Shown one piece after another: positions 39,601 to 51,112 of a stretch of DNA of 64,000 bases. Where the stretch lies: positions 255,830,163 through 255,894,162 of the forward strand of contig JBOZIK010000001.1 in NCBI GenBank assembly GCA_051453625.1, read 5' to 3'. The notes under the pieces were generated by a model that saw only the letters and a list, made by a program, of their open reading frames with translations, did not search any database and was not told where the DNA came from. The DNA comes from Welwitschia mirabilis. Taxonomy: Eukaryota; Gnetophyta; Gnetopsida; Welwitschiales. The translations under genes were made by a program, and so were the position numbers. Position 1 is the first letter of the stretch. Every line of letters begins with the position of its first letter.

Positions 39601-40385
39601 AAATACTTAAAAAAGGGGAAGGTTTAATCAAATTCCAAATATTTTTACACCTCTCATATGTATCATAAACTTTTGAAAACACGCAAACTATTTATGATTT
39701 TAAGCCATGTTGAGGTTGAGAGGGTACCACTTTACCTGATGGACATGGAATGAGATATGGTGAGGATTTATAATAGACTAGTGTGTTGTAATTGAAGGGA
39801 CATGGCTCTTCACATAATACCTTTCCAAACATTGTAAATTGCAAAACAAGAATTATACATCTGATATGTTATTAGATAAAATATAAGATGAAGAGCACAA
39901 ATAGTAATCGATGTATNNNNNNNNNNTCACAATCAAACTCACTATGATGATTCTTGTTCTTAAAACGTGTCCAAAGGATCTTACCTTGAATAACATTCTG
40001 TGAATCAGTATGTATGTGTTATCATGTTAAAATGGGCATACAATTATGAAAGTCTACATTGTGAAACATATTGATCTGACTTCTCTCTATTATACTCTTT
40101 TATAGCTTGTTGGACATGCAAATTTAATAGTTGGGGAATACCCTCTTGTTTACTACCTTGATCTAGCAGCCATATGATATGGCATTCGTATAGCGTGCTT
40201 GTTTTGCAATGTGTTCTAGCTCATGTTCCTAGTTTCTTGAAATGTTCTTTAGTAAGAAAAGCTGTAGGAGTGTCTTGGTTTATTAAAATATTCCATTTTC
40301 TGCAGTTTGTAAATATACTAACACAAAAATGCTATTTCCCTTGTCAATGCATGTGATTGGTAGCAACTAAGGTCTTTTCTTTCAG
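36665..40385 (+). other. intron 2 of the DSPTP1-like gene (3.7 kb)
   Basis: GTTAGT donor and TCTTTCAG acceptor. A 10-N gap lies at 39917-39926. No repeat or gene recognised inside; a CT-rich patch near 39120-39165 is simple sequence. Confidence 0.75.
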
Positions 40386-40506
40386 TACTTGATAGTCTGG
40401 ATTCTAATTTGGAGCAGCATTTTGAGGAATGCTTTGCTTTTATTGATGAAGCTAAGCAAAGTGGTGGAAATGTTTTGGTGCATTGCTTTGCAGGGAGATC
40501 AAGAAG
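40386..40506 (+). CDS. DSPTP1: dual-specificity protein phosphatase 1-like, coding exon 3 (catalytic signature)
   Basis: Completes Val82 and encodes residues to 121, plus AG of Ser122: VLDSLDSNLEQHFEECFAFI, DEAKQSGGNVLVHCFAGRSR. It holds the active site HCX5R: Cys115 is the nucleophile, Arg121 binds phosphate, and Asp84 in VLD is the likely general acid. The donor is AAG/GTTAGA; reading through it would give a stop soon after, so splicing is required. The Ser of the HCX5RS motif is split between this exon and exon 4, almost 20 kb away. Confidence 0.92.
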
Positions 40507-42537
40507 GTTAGACTACAGTGATTCAGTATTTTTCATTCTTGTTTCCTTTGATAACTATAATACAAGAAGGTCAAGTGGAGTTGTGATCGTCGTGGCAACT
40601 TGGTTTTGACTTGTGCTTTATTTATCATGTTGATTGTATTGACATCTTATTTGTAATTTTTTTAATGTAAGTACAATAAACATTTGTTTCCTATTGCTCC
40701 TGTTTGGGAACAAAATTGTTATAATTGTTTGATTGTTTATGGAAGTCTAATGTCAAATTAAATTCTTAACTCACTTATTTCTCTGTAGTACTTGTGAACA
40801 TCTTATAGTGCAACACTTTGTGACCAACAAGAATATGTATTGGTTCTTGATATTTATATTTTAAGGGTATGACATTTACCTTTTTGATAACTGTTTCTTT
40901 CTTCAAACTATAATTTACCGTGTTTTTTGCCACCCCAAGTGATAACACCTGGCAAGTGCAACATTTGGAAGAAGGAACCTGCCACTTCTTGTATGCATTG
41001 CTTTAAGTGACAATAGAATTCTATGTTCTGGTGCCTGCTACTATTTACGATAGTTACTTGTTACTTCTGGCAATAACATAGGGAGATGGCAGAAACTCCA
41101 TGCAGAAGATATTGGAATTATAAGGGAGAATGAGATATCTTATACCTGCATGCATGTTGACTCAAAATTGATATTCAGCTCTGAACAAGCATTAATCTGC
41201 TACATTCTGGCTCGTTAACTCTCTGGGTTGTATCATATTCCAGTGCACCGAATCAAGAACCATTCCTAATGCAATGGATGAAATAAACAATTTTCGATTG
41301 TTTCATGACCTACAAGTAGAACCAAATGTTGATCGACTCATTCTGAGTTTGACCAAGCTCAATAAATTGCAAGTTTGCAAACATTGGTGAGTTTGGTGTA
41401 GAAAACATGCTGAGATGAGTTGCAGTGGTTAACTTGCCAAACTCATGAGTTTGGTGAAGTTTACTGCAACCAGTGGCCTTAATTGCTAAAATTGTGCATG
41501 TGAAAAAACAATATACTAACACTAAAAAGGAAACTTTCTTTATAAAAATGACTTTGAGGATAAGCCTCACGTTAAAGAGGGAAAAAATGCAATGAGGGTT
41601 CCTAAAAACTCATTGCAATTTCATTTGTGAAAATCGAAGAGAAGAGAAAGGAGGAGTTCTTGATAGAAGTGTGTTTGAACATCTAAGATTTTCCATGTCT
41701 CGTGAATATTTTCTATAATTCATGTAAGGATGAAAAATCTGCCCATATGAGATCAACTCTCCCTCGGATTTTACAATGTGGGTGGAGAGTGAATTATACT
41801 GTGACATTTTCAATTATGAGTCGTTCAGTTTTTGCAAGGGCACAAGACTTGGAATTTATGCCAATTAAACATAGGTAACAACAAATGCAAATGGAAACAG
41901 ACAGCATAACACGAATAAAACAGCTGAAAAAAGATAGTGAAAGGAAATTGCTGTTGAAATGATGAAACCTATAGGAATCTTAAAACTTCTAGCAAATGCA
42001 GATGAAAATTACTGCTGAGATGATGAAACTTACAGGAATCTTAAAACTTATAGGAATGAAGACAAGTAGAAAGTGCAAAGATGATAGTCCAAAAGTCCTA
42101 GCACATTCCAAGAAACAGCAATCAGAACACCTTTTTATAAAAAGTTTTCCATTAAAAGGGCCCATGCATGCTGAGAAACATTCAGAAGTGCTTGGAAATA
42201 AGAATGTTTGGCTCTTAGTGAATGGATAGGATAAAAGCCTTGGTTTTGAAAGGGATTAGGAGCACTGAGAGTTTTTGCCAGAAGGGATAAGGTGTAGGAT
42301 ATGTTAAAGAGAGGATTTGGTTCTCTGGTTTGAAAAGATGTGGCGCATGGATTTCCGAAAAATGCTTGGTTCTTGTTTGCGCATCCCAAAATTAGGGTTT
42401 TATTGATGTAATTTAAAGACCAATTTATGGTTTATCATGTTGACACATGTCAAAACATCGTCGGTCTTTTGAGCTAATATTTTACTAACGGTTGGACTTT
42501 GGTTTTTCATCATCATCTTCTTCTTATTATTACCCTA

Positions 42538-42600
42538 AAGGGATATCAAGCCCCAAGGGGTATCAAGCACAAGAGAGATATCAAGCCCAAGGGGGATTTG
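42538..42600. repeat. three-copy short tandem repeat
   Basis: Three imperfect copies of a unit of about 20 bp close to GATATCAAGCCCAAGGGG within intron 3. Confidence 0.6.
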
Positions 42601-43884
42601 GGTGGGGATGATGGGATTTTTGGGAGAAGGTGGGATCCAGGAATGGCAAAGTGCTTGTCGAGGCATGACTCATATCACCACATTTGTCTAGGGACATCAA
42701 AATCTGATCTTACAATTTGCCGCTACTTTACATTATTTCTTTTTAAAAATGACATTCATATTATGCTTTCATAGTTTGATAAATGTATGTTGTTATTAGT
42801 TACAGAATCAATCTAATTTGCAGCTTTGAGTTTTAAAATGAGGGGTTTTCACAGCTTTTGTCATTCGCTTCATTTTTCCAGACTTCTTTGAGAAATGACA
42901 CCTGAAAGAAAAATAAGAACATGCAATGCTTTTATTATCTTAATGAAAGACGATCAATGACTATATGCCACATTGCCATCTATCACAAGAGATGTTTGTA
43001 CTTTGTACACTATTTATTTTGTGTCTCTAATTGTCATTGTAGGATAAATGGATTTGATTACCATTTTTCTCAGACGCCTTGTTGATATGTTTCTATATGT
43101 TTATAGATTTTAAATAAGGTACCACTTTTGTTTAAATACAAATTGAAAGAAAATGAGAGGAAGAAGAAATGAAAGGTAGTTGAATCAACAACAATTAAGG
43201 GCACTAAAAAAGTTAATATGAAAGATATTGTTAGTGACATGGTTTTTGAGTGCTTGATTTGGCAACGTCCAATTCACAATCCGAATGTTGTAATCGATGA
43301 AGACAAGAGGTTAGAAGGACAGGAAACACATTTATAGTTTTGTTGTAACATGTGACCTCTTATGCAAACTAAATTGATATAACACAATCTAATACTACAT
43401 TCCCAATTGTTTGTGACCCAATTAGCCTCAAACCAGAGATCATGTAGACATGAAACTAGTTAAACATAAAATAATGCACAATGATACACAATTTGAGGAA
43501 GATCAAAATGTAATTTTATTAAAACTTGCATGAGAAGTACATAACTTCCATTGGGTGACTGGAAACATGGTGCTTTCTTCAGTTGACAAGAAGCAAGGGA
43601 TCTAATTCCAATCTAGGAAACAGGTTCCTTGAATTGATCCACAACATGCTTGAAGAACCTAGCTGCTTTCTGGTAGAATGATCTCCTTCACACCTGGTGA
43701 TTGCTATCACTTTCTCCAATCACAAGAAGATGATTTTTCAAAGGTAAACCCCTTGCATAAATAACATTTCTTTTGGTTAGAGGAGTTTCAAGAAAAATTG
43801 GTTTTGAAACCATCCAGACAATATCGCTTGGCAGCTACTTGCATCACTAGGCAATAGCAAGTAGCAACTTTTTGAGTAAAATAC

Positions 43885-44068
43885 AGTCTAAAGGCATCTT
43901 TGGGCAATTCTGTGGCAACTCCAAGTAGTGAGACTTATTGGTTGATCGCAGTTAGAAGGCATCATGGGGCAATAAAGTGTCAACTTCAAGTAGTGACACT
44001 TCTTGTTCGACCATAGGTAGAAGGCATTTCTGCTTACTGTTGGCCTGTTGCCCAACAACAGTAAGCAG
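43885..44068. repeat. 2.2-copy tandem repeat ending in a 13-bp inverted repeat
   Basis: Units of about 65 bp start at AAGGCATC near 43890, 43956 and (partial) 44021, each followed by CAAGTAGTGA in the full copies. The array ends in a perfect inverted repeat, CTGCTTACTGTTG (44030-44042) and CAACAGTAAGCAG (44056-44068), with a 13-base loop. Confidence 0.65.
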
Positions 44069-44239
44069 CAACGAATATGTTTATGACAAATCAATTCCTT
44101 TTTTCATATTCTCATTCATAATACTTCCTGTCATTTAGATATATGTTTATCACACTTAATTGCAAATTGTTAGTGCCTTTACAAGCCTTATTTAGTACAC
44201 ATCCTGGCTGACACTCTAATGTCCTAGATGAACCCCTTG

Positions 44240-44786
44240 NNNNNNNNNNNNNNNNNNNNNNNNNNNNNNNNNNNNNNNNNNNNNNNNNNNNNNNNNNNNN
44301 NNNNNNNNNNNNNNNNNNNNNNNNNNNNNNNNNNNNNNNNNNNNNNNNNNNNNNNNNNNNNNNNNNNNNNNNNNNNNNNNNNNNNNNNNNNNNNNNNNNN
44401 NNNNNNNNNNNNNNNNNNNNNNNNNNNNNNNNNNNNNNNNNNNNNNNNNNNNNNNNNNNNNNNNNNNNNNNNNNNNNNNNNNNNNNNNNNNNNNNNNNNN
44501 NNNNNNNNNNNNNNNNNNNNNNNNNNNNNNNNNNNNNNNNNNNNNNNNNNNNNNNNNNNNNNNNNNNNNNNNNNNNNNNNNNNNNNNNNNNNNNNNNNNN
44601 NNNNNNNNNNNNNNNNNNNNNNNNNNNNNNNNNNNNNNNNNNNNNNNNNNNNNNNNNNNNNNNNNNNNNNNNNNNNNNNNNNNNNNNNNNNNNNNNNNNN
44701 NNNNNNNNNNNNNNNNNNNNNNNNNNNNNNNNNNNNNNNNNNNNNNNNNNNNNNNNNNNNNNNNNNNNNNNNNNNNNNNNNNNNNN
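44240..44786. other. 547-N sized gap
   Basis: Unknown sequence. It probably hides the LTR of the older minus-strand Sirevirus-like copy whose extra ORF ends at about 44955. Confidence 0.8.
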
Positions 44787-44954
44787 TGCTGAAGAAGGTC
44801 GACAGATTAAGAATGAGGCTTGTTAATTTAAAAACAAATGCTCTATAATAACTTAAATTTCTGGAGGCACTTAAGACTTCTTATAAACAATACGTTTGAA
44901 ATGAGACATTAAAAGTTTCAAAAAATCACACACAAAGATTATGCCTAGGAAGGG

Positions 44955-45703
44955 CTATTTTATGTTTAATATGGACAAACCATCATCAACATTACATACA
45001 TTCTTACCAAGAAGGGGGAATAGTAGAAGGGGGAGCATCCTCAAAAGGGGCAAACAGGGAGGCAAATTCATCTTCCTTATGCCTAGTGAGGGATCTTTCA
45101 TCCTTGCCTTTATCCATATCATCAACCTTAAAAGAGAGCGCTCTAATTTCTCCAAAACTTGGGCAAGAGTGCCATCAACCTCACTTATTGTCGTATCTAG
45201 TTGGGTTATTTGTTGCTTACTTAAGGTGAGGTCTAATTGGGTCAATTCTTCATGAACATTATCCATATACAAGACCATCTCCTTTTTGACTTCATTCTTA
45301 ATTTCTAAAATTTTATGTTCCATGCCATCCATTTTCCTCTCAAAGGAACTTTGCATGCTTTGCACTTCTTGTTCAATATTGTTCATTCTAGATAACAATA
45401 TATGAAATCTATCAATTGAAACCCCAGATGGACTGGTGGCAGAGAAGGCCTAGGCAGGAACCATAGATAAAGAGCCACTGGGAGTAGAAGAGGTTTTTAA
45501 GGCTTAAAACCTGAAACAACTTAGGATCAATCAACCTTGTCCTGCCTATGCCCATTTTCCTAAATGTCTTCATGTTAACCATTAAAGATTCAATCAAGTT
45601 TTCATTCTTTGGAGTAGGTATGAATCTGTGAATCAATTTGTTAATTAGGCAAAGAGACAACAAGAATGCTATTGTCCTTTCTTTAATAGATTTTGTAGAA
45701 TCG
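44955..45703 (-). pseudogene. extra-ORF C-terminal part of an older Sirevirus-like element
   Basis: The minus-strand reading starts right at the border of the LTR at 45704. It runs through KNENLIESLMVNMKTFRKMG (about 45610-45550) and, after a frameshift, into a coiled coil, MNNIEQEVQSMQSSFERKMD and DGTLAQVLEKLERS (about 45385-45130). A coiled coil near the C-terminus is usual in the plant-transposon-protein ORFs. Because the frame is open up to the LTR edge, the LTR-bearing element most likely inserted into this ORF. The upstream half is not visible. Confidence 0.6.
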
Positions 45704-46714
45704 GACTAATCTTATAAGGGGTTTGAACAGGGTTCTTCAAATTTTTCAAAATTTAATAACTATTACCACACAAAAAGGAAATTTGCATCATGAAATGCAT
45801 TTACCAAAATAGACTTATAAGCACAATCAGAAAAGTGCACAAGATACAAGTTTTATAGTGGTTCGGGATAACCCTACTTCCCTCTTGGAAGACGACCAAC
45901 TATTACGATTGTTCTGGAACTTATTTACCTTTATACTAATGACTAGGTTTTCAAGGGTAACCCTCACTCTTTACAATGCGGACTTTTACAGGCTAAGTCT
46001 CAGCGTTTGTGATCATTTAAGGGTGAGTGATGCAATGAAGCCTTTGAGCTCTAACTCACTCAAATGTAGGTACAAACGGAAGAGCCTTATTGCTTAGATT
46101 CAATAAAGAGGTACATACAGAGAGAGAAGAATGATGTCCCTAAGGTAAGGATTAAGAGTACAATTCACTTTTTCAAGAATGGTTGGTCAACTATGTGTGC
46201 ACTCTTGACCTTTTGCTTTTTAAATGCATCTCACAAAATATAGTTGTCACACAACTATGAGGGGTTCTAGCCATTTCAATGGGTAGATTTGGTTAGACAA
46301 CAACTAGAAAGCCAGTTTCAATTTTTTTACTTGCACTGGTTTGGCTACCCTCATGAATCATTCGGTCAACCCCATTCTAAGACTATGTATGGTCTACTCG
46401 ACACCACCCCAATCTAGTTGACCCAACTTTGGTCGATCCAATATGGATTCGGTTGACTCGACTTGAAGTTGCTTGGAATGGGTAGTTCTAGGTTCGGTTG
46501 CTACAAGATTGAATCGATTAACCCAATCCTTAATACATCAGGCGGAAAATCCTTAATACATCAGGCGGAAAGTAAAGCAACCGAGATTAGAACATCTCCA
46601 AGTCTCGACTATCTTTCGATCGCGAATCCTTCATTTTCATGTATCTACAAAATCACACTCCATTATACAATTATCGCATTAGTTTGACATCAATTGGCAA
46701 TATAAAACGTAATA
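45704..46714 (-). mobile_element. 3' LTR of Sirevirus-like element 2
   Basis: About 1.01 kb. The right edge follows the purine tract GTCAAAGGGGAAGAT on the minus strand; the first two bases are now TA instead of TG. The left edge is CCGATTCTACA on the minus strand, aligned with CGATCTTAACA of the solo LTR. It contains TAGTGGTTCGGGATAACCCT (+ strand, about 45856), as in LTR 1. A 23-bp exact tandem duplication (AATCCTTAATACATCAGG...) lies at about 46531-46576. Confidence 0.68.
46320..46500. repeat. GGTCGACC-type motif cluster in LTR 2
   Basis: At least five degenerate copies, including TCGGTCAACCCC, TAGTTGACCCAAC, TGGTCGATCCAAT and TCGGTTGACTCGAC. Same motif as in LTR 1, so elements 1 and 2 belong to related families. 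Confidence 0.6.
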
Positions 46715-47123
46715 ATCTTCCCCTTTGACATTGATGGCAAACAAATAGGTGATTTTTAGACAAAAGTGAAATTAATTTCTAAGCTCACCTTTTCACCAAG
46801 ATAATAACGTAAGTTGACGGAAATGTAAAAGCTCTCCCTTTCACATAGCCATAAAGACAATATAAAGTAAAGGGTCCATTCCATTTCAGGAAAAGAAATT
46901 TACTCTTGAAAGAAAACCATTTTGAGTTCTATTAGATTCTACTTATGGTAGTTTATATAACCATTAACAAAATCATACATATTAACAAAACCATACAGAT
47001 CGAAAGGAAAACATCATTTATCTAAACAAAAGGTTCCACAATAGCTTTTTGGGAACTCATTTTGAAAACACATGAAAAACTTTTTGAAAAGATGTTATAT
47101 TCTTTGCCTTTTGACATCAATCA
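46714..47123 (-). promoter_or_regulatory. polypurine tract of element 2 and a second tract-like copy
   Basis: ATCAATGTCAAAGGGGAAGA on the minus strand borders the LTR. TTGATGTCAAAAGGCAAAGA lies upstream at about 47101-47120, 387 bp away, nearly the same spacing as in element 1. Confidence 0.62.
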
Positions 47124-47144
47124 CAAAGGAAGAGGGAAACAATT

Positions 47145-48387
47145 TCAGTCTTTAGATTCCTCCTCTGACTTGGGTGAATCCTCCTCTTCGGAAGAACAAT
47201 CCATTTGAGAGGGACTCGCTTGTGCTTATTCTTCTAATATATCTATTATCGTTGCACCTGAAGCAACATATGTCTCCTTAATGTGATGAGTTTTGTAGTC
47301 AACTTTCTTAAGACTAGATAACATTTCATCTTGCGACGAAAGTTTGATAGGAAGGGAGTGAACAAATTTTGAGGAAGTTTCAAAAATATGCATCCAGAAT
47401 AAAGACACACACCCATTTAGAGCCACTGAGGGGAGAATTTCCAACTTGGGAAGAAACAATCCATTTGAGAGGGACTAGCTTGTGCTTCTTCTTCTAATGT
47501 ATCTATTACCATTGTGCCTGGAGCAACATATGCCTCCTTAATGTGATGAGTTTTGTAGTCAACTTTCCTAAGACTAGATAACATTTCATCTTGTGATGAA
47601 AGTTTGATAGGAGGGGGTTGAACAAATTTTGAGGAAGTTTCAAAAATATGCATCTAGAATAAAGACACACCCAACTAGAGCCATCGGGGGGAGAGTTTCC
47701 AACTTGGGAAGAAAGGAAACTCTATAATATTTGTAAATATTTGCAATAAGAACTAAATAAGGAAGGGTTTTTGACTAATGATACTCTAGCTAGGAAACCA
47801 TATTTTTCAACATGACTAATGGAACATCCATAGAATTCCTTTCCCCAATAAGATAAAGTAAATACGCATAATATTTGGAAGTCTCAGATCTATGACCAGC
47901 TAGAGGAAGAAAGTTATAAGTAAAAATAAAATGAAGAAAATGATAGTGGGACTAGAAGGTTGGGTCTTCTTCCATTGTAACCGTCTACCACAGAGAACTG
48001 TGGTGAGTTGGTCTTTGTTCTCCATGCCATCTGTAAGAGGTCAAAACTTGTCAAAGTCGCCTTTTGGAATCTTTGTAAGGGCAAAAATCAAGTCTGGAGC
48101 AATCTGCATTTGTTTGGTCTAGACTAAAGTTGACAACACAGAAGTCTCTGCATTGAAGGAAGCATTAACGTAAAAGATCTTGGTAAGAAGAGGATAAGCT
48201 GGTCTTGAAATATTTGGGAAGTAGGTTAACTCTCACTCTTCTAATAGCCTGATGACTTCTTTGAGTTCTCTGACCTCGTGAGGCTCTACTTTCCTCTCTT
48301 GACAAATAAGTGTCTTCTAAAACTAGTTAGAAAATTTGTTCTGCCCAAAGTCTTTGGCCTTTTGCCAAATGATAAACCCTTTGCCAT
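47145..48387 (-). pseudogene. extra ORF downstream of pol, element 2 (plant-transposon-protein type)
   Basis: It starts MAKGLSFGKRPKTLGRTNFL at 48387 and ends in an acidic tail, MDCSSEEEDSPKSEEESKD, before TGA at 47145-47147. The middle contains NFLPLAGHRSETSKYYAYLL, directly comparable with NFLPLVGHRDEAYNHRAYLM of element 1, and MVSW-proximal Leu-Lys-Asn-Met in both. Several stops and frameshifts. A tandem duplication of about 258 bp at 47192-47706 doubles the segment FETSSKFV...KLSSQDEMLSSL. Function unknown. The position between RNase H and LTR is that of the Sirevirus envelope-like gene. Confidence 0.65.
47192..47706. repeat. two-copy tandem duplication within extra ORF 2
   Basis: Units of about 258 bp start at 47192 and 47450 (both ACAATCCATTTGAGAGGGAC). 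They differ at about one base in twelve, so the duplication predates much of the decay. Confidence 0.82.
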
Positions 48388-48589
48388 GTTGCAACTTGGA
48401 AGATGAAGACAAAGAAGAGATCTTGTCTGGAAAAATAAGAGATGTTGACAGCTAGAATGGACATAAAAAGGAGAAAGGCACATGTTTAAATAGATGTGGG
48501 GTAGCTTCTCGGAGAAGTTACTAGAATTAGGGTAGATTTGAAAGAAATTTGGGGTCTAGAAAAGATTTTGAGAATTTTTCCATGCCGCC

Positions 48590-48805
48590 TTACCGCATCC
48601 CCCTGCAATCGACTGCATGCCCATCCGGTTGACCCAATTGAATGCAAATCTGGTCATGCCTAGATCTAGTTGATGGGTCGAGTTCCAATTGACCTGACTG
48701 AAAACCCAAGTGTGAATCCGAGTGACTGGATGTGAGCATGGTCGGCTCCATGTGACTGGGGTGATCTAGATGACCGAAAGGAAAATCTGATCGATCGCCT
48801 TGCGT
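48590..48805. other. pol-to-extra-ORF spacer of element 2 with GTTGAC motifs
   Basis: Non-coding, with repeated GGTTGACCCAATT, AATCGACTGCATG and TAGTTGATGGGTCGAG-type motifs, matching this element's LTR cluster. Confidence 0.6.
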
Positions 48806-50770
48806 TTAGTCTAAGGACGGTGGTGAAATTACCAACTCCCTTCTTAAGATGAAAACTCTATTGTAACTAAGGGGCATGGTAAAGATATTAGCTATTTGAT
48901 CTTTAGTTTTTATGAAATTTATAGAACTTTTGCCTCTTTCTACTTGATCTTGATGAAAATGATGCCTAATCTCAATATGCTTAGTGCGAGAGTAAAGAAC
49001 TGGATTTTTGGAGATGTTGATGGCATTTGTGCTATCACAAAAAAAATGGAACTTGTTCATAATTCATCCCAAAATCTTTTAGCATTTCCTTCATCCATGG
49101 CAATTAAGTGTAACAACTCTTAGCTACTATGTATTTTGCTTTAGTAGTAAACAAGGATACCAAGTTTTCCTTTTTGCTTACCTAAGGCACTAAGCAAGAT
49201 CCAACTAAGAAACAGTTTCCATTCATGCTTTTCCTATTGTCCTTTGATTCAACACAATCAACATCACTAAATCCTACAAGATCATAAGATGTTGTGTTTG
49301 GATACCATAGACCAGATTCATTTGTACCTTTAATGTATTTGATGATCCTTTTGATAGCTTGTAAATGGGATTCCTTAGGATTCACATGATACCTAACATA
49401 AACACTAACACTAAACATTATATTAGGCCTATGAATAGTTAAGTATTATAAGCTTCCAATCATACTTTTATAGAGCTTTTGATGAACTGCTTTACCATTC
49501 TGATCAGCATCTATACGAATACTTATGGACATAGGTTTGTTACCTGCTTTAGCATATGCTAATCCAAATATTTTGGCTAAATCTTTTGCATATTTACTTT
49601 GGAAGAGGAAGATACCTTGATTGCTTTGTTTTATTTGCAGTGCAAGAAACATACTCAATTCTTGAATCATGCTCATTTCAAAATGTTTCTACATTAGTCT
49701 TGTAAATTTTGAAGATAAGTGATCATTTAAAGCACCAAGAATAATATTATCTACATATATCTAAATGATAATGGAATCTTTTCCTAACTTTTTGATGAAT
49801 AGAGTTTTATCAATGGAGTCTCTTCTATACCCACTATTTGTAAGAAACCTAGCTAGTATTTCATGTTAGGCTTTTGTTGCCTGTGTTAAGCCAAATAGAG
49901 CCTTCGTAAGTTTATACACATGATCTAAATGACCAGGATCAATGAAGCCTTTCGAGTGTTTTACATACACTTAGCATTCAAAAGTGCACTTTTAACATCC
50001 ATCTTGTAAACTTCAAACTTTTTGAAAGAAGCAAAAGATAAGAACATACAAATGCCTCTTAAGGTGGCAACTAGAGCAAAAGTATCTTGAACATCAGTAC
50101 CTACTATTTGATTGTATCCTTGAGCTACCAACCTTGCCTTCTTCTTTGTGATTATATTGTTTTATTGCATTTGTTTTTAAAAATCCCCTGTCACATTCTT
50201 GTCTTTGGGTCTACGCACCAACCTGCATACGTCATTTTGTTCAAATTGATTTAACTCTTCTTGCATGGCTAAGATCGATCTTCATGTTGTTTAACCTCCT
50301 CAAAATCTTTAGGCTTTACCTGACACACATAAGACAAATGAGCACAAAACTTTTAAGGGATTGTCTTGTGTGCACACTTGAGTTGACATCATTGATAATG
50401 GTACCAAGAGGATGATCCTTAAGCTCTTGAATTTGTCTTTCTGAAGTTACCAGTTTTTGATTAGATCCTCCACTTTTTCTTGAATATACTTTGTCATAGG
50501 ATAAATACTTGAGTGGTGTTCTTTCTTCATCATCACTAGTTGACTGGCTGATTTTAGCATTACCTGTTTGCACATTTATAGATTTTTTTTCTTTAATAAA
50601 GTATGCTTATTGAAAACTCTGTAGGCCCTACTAATAGAAGAGTATCCAAGAAAAAGGGTTTTTCCGCCTTGATATCAACTTTTTCTAAGTTTTCTCTATC
50701 TTTTAACACAAAGAATTTACTCCCAAACACTTTTTCCCCTGAGAAATAGTAAATGGATTATATTAACTCA
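48806..50770 (-). pseudogene. Copia pol remnant of element 2: integrase end, reverse transcriptase, RNase H
   Basis: Minus strand in order: EKVFGSKFFVLKDRENLEKV and FLGYSSISRAYRVFNKHTLL (end of integrase, about 50730-50600); a linker with DDEERTPLKYL; reverse transcriptase with IYVDNIILGA (about 49757, the second Asp of YVDD replaced by Asn), FEMSMIQELSMFLALQIKQ and KSMIGSL (49446); then RNase H with HLQAIKRIIKYIKGTNESGL, VGFSDVDCVESKDNRKS (about 49290-49200) and TKHIEIRHHFHQDQVERGKS (about 48980). Many stops. Gag, protease and the integrase core are missing to the right of about 50770. Wording of the motifs fits the Sirevirus branch of Copia. Confidence 0.88.
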
Positions 50771-50802
50771 AAAAGCAAGAAAAGATATAACATAGCTTAA
50801 AA

Positions 50803-50963
50803 TCTCGAAGTACGGTAAAAATCTCTTTGATAATCAAACCCCCAAACATCAGCATCTAATTTTGTCAAACCTGGTTCCCAATTCCAATCAAATAGAGGTT
50901 CAAGGCTAGCATACCTCAAGGGGTTTATAACAAAACGGTATTCATGAGGAGCATATCTAAGAG
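50803..50963 (-). other. unexplained Trp-rich open stretch (about 54 codons)
   Basis: The minus strand reads RYAPHEYRFVINPLRYASLE, PLFDWNWEPGLTKLDADVWG and FDYQRDFYRTSRF, then TAA at 50803. The codons look unlike the decayed neighbours: no stop, four Trp and many Tyr/Phe. A C-run (G-run on +, about 50961-50972) of uncertain length joins it to an open frame toward the gap. I do not recognise the family. It may be a captured exon or the end of an element protein. Confidence 0.35.
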
Positions 50964-51112
50964 GGGGGGGGGGATTTGGGCAATGGGACTAACAATCATG
51001 GGCTCGGTTTCCNNNNNNNNNNNNNNNNNNNNNNNNNNNNNNNNNNNNNNNNNNNNNNNNNNNNNNNNNNNNNNNNNNNNNNNNNNNNNNNNNNNNNNNN
51101 NNNNNNNNNNNN

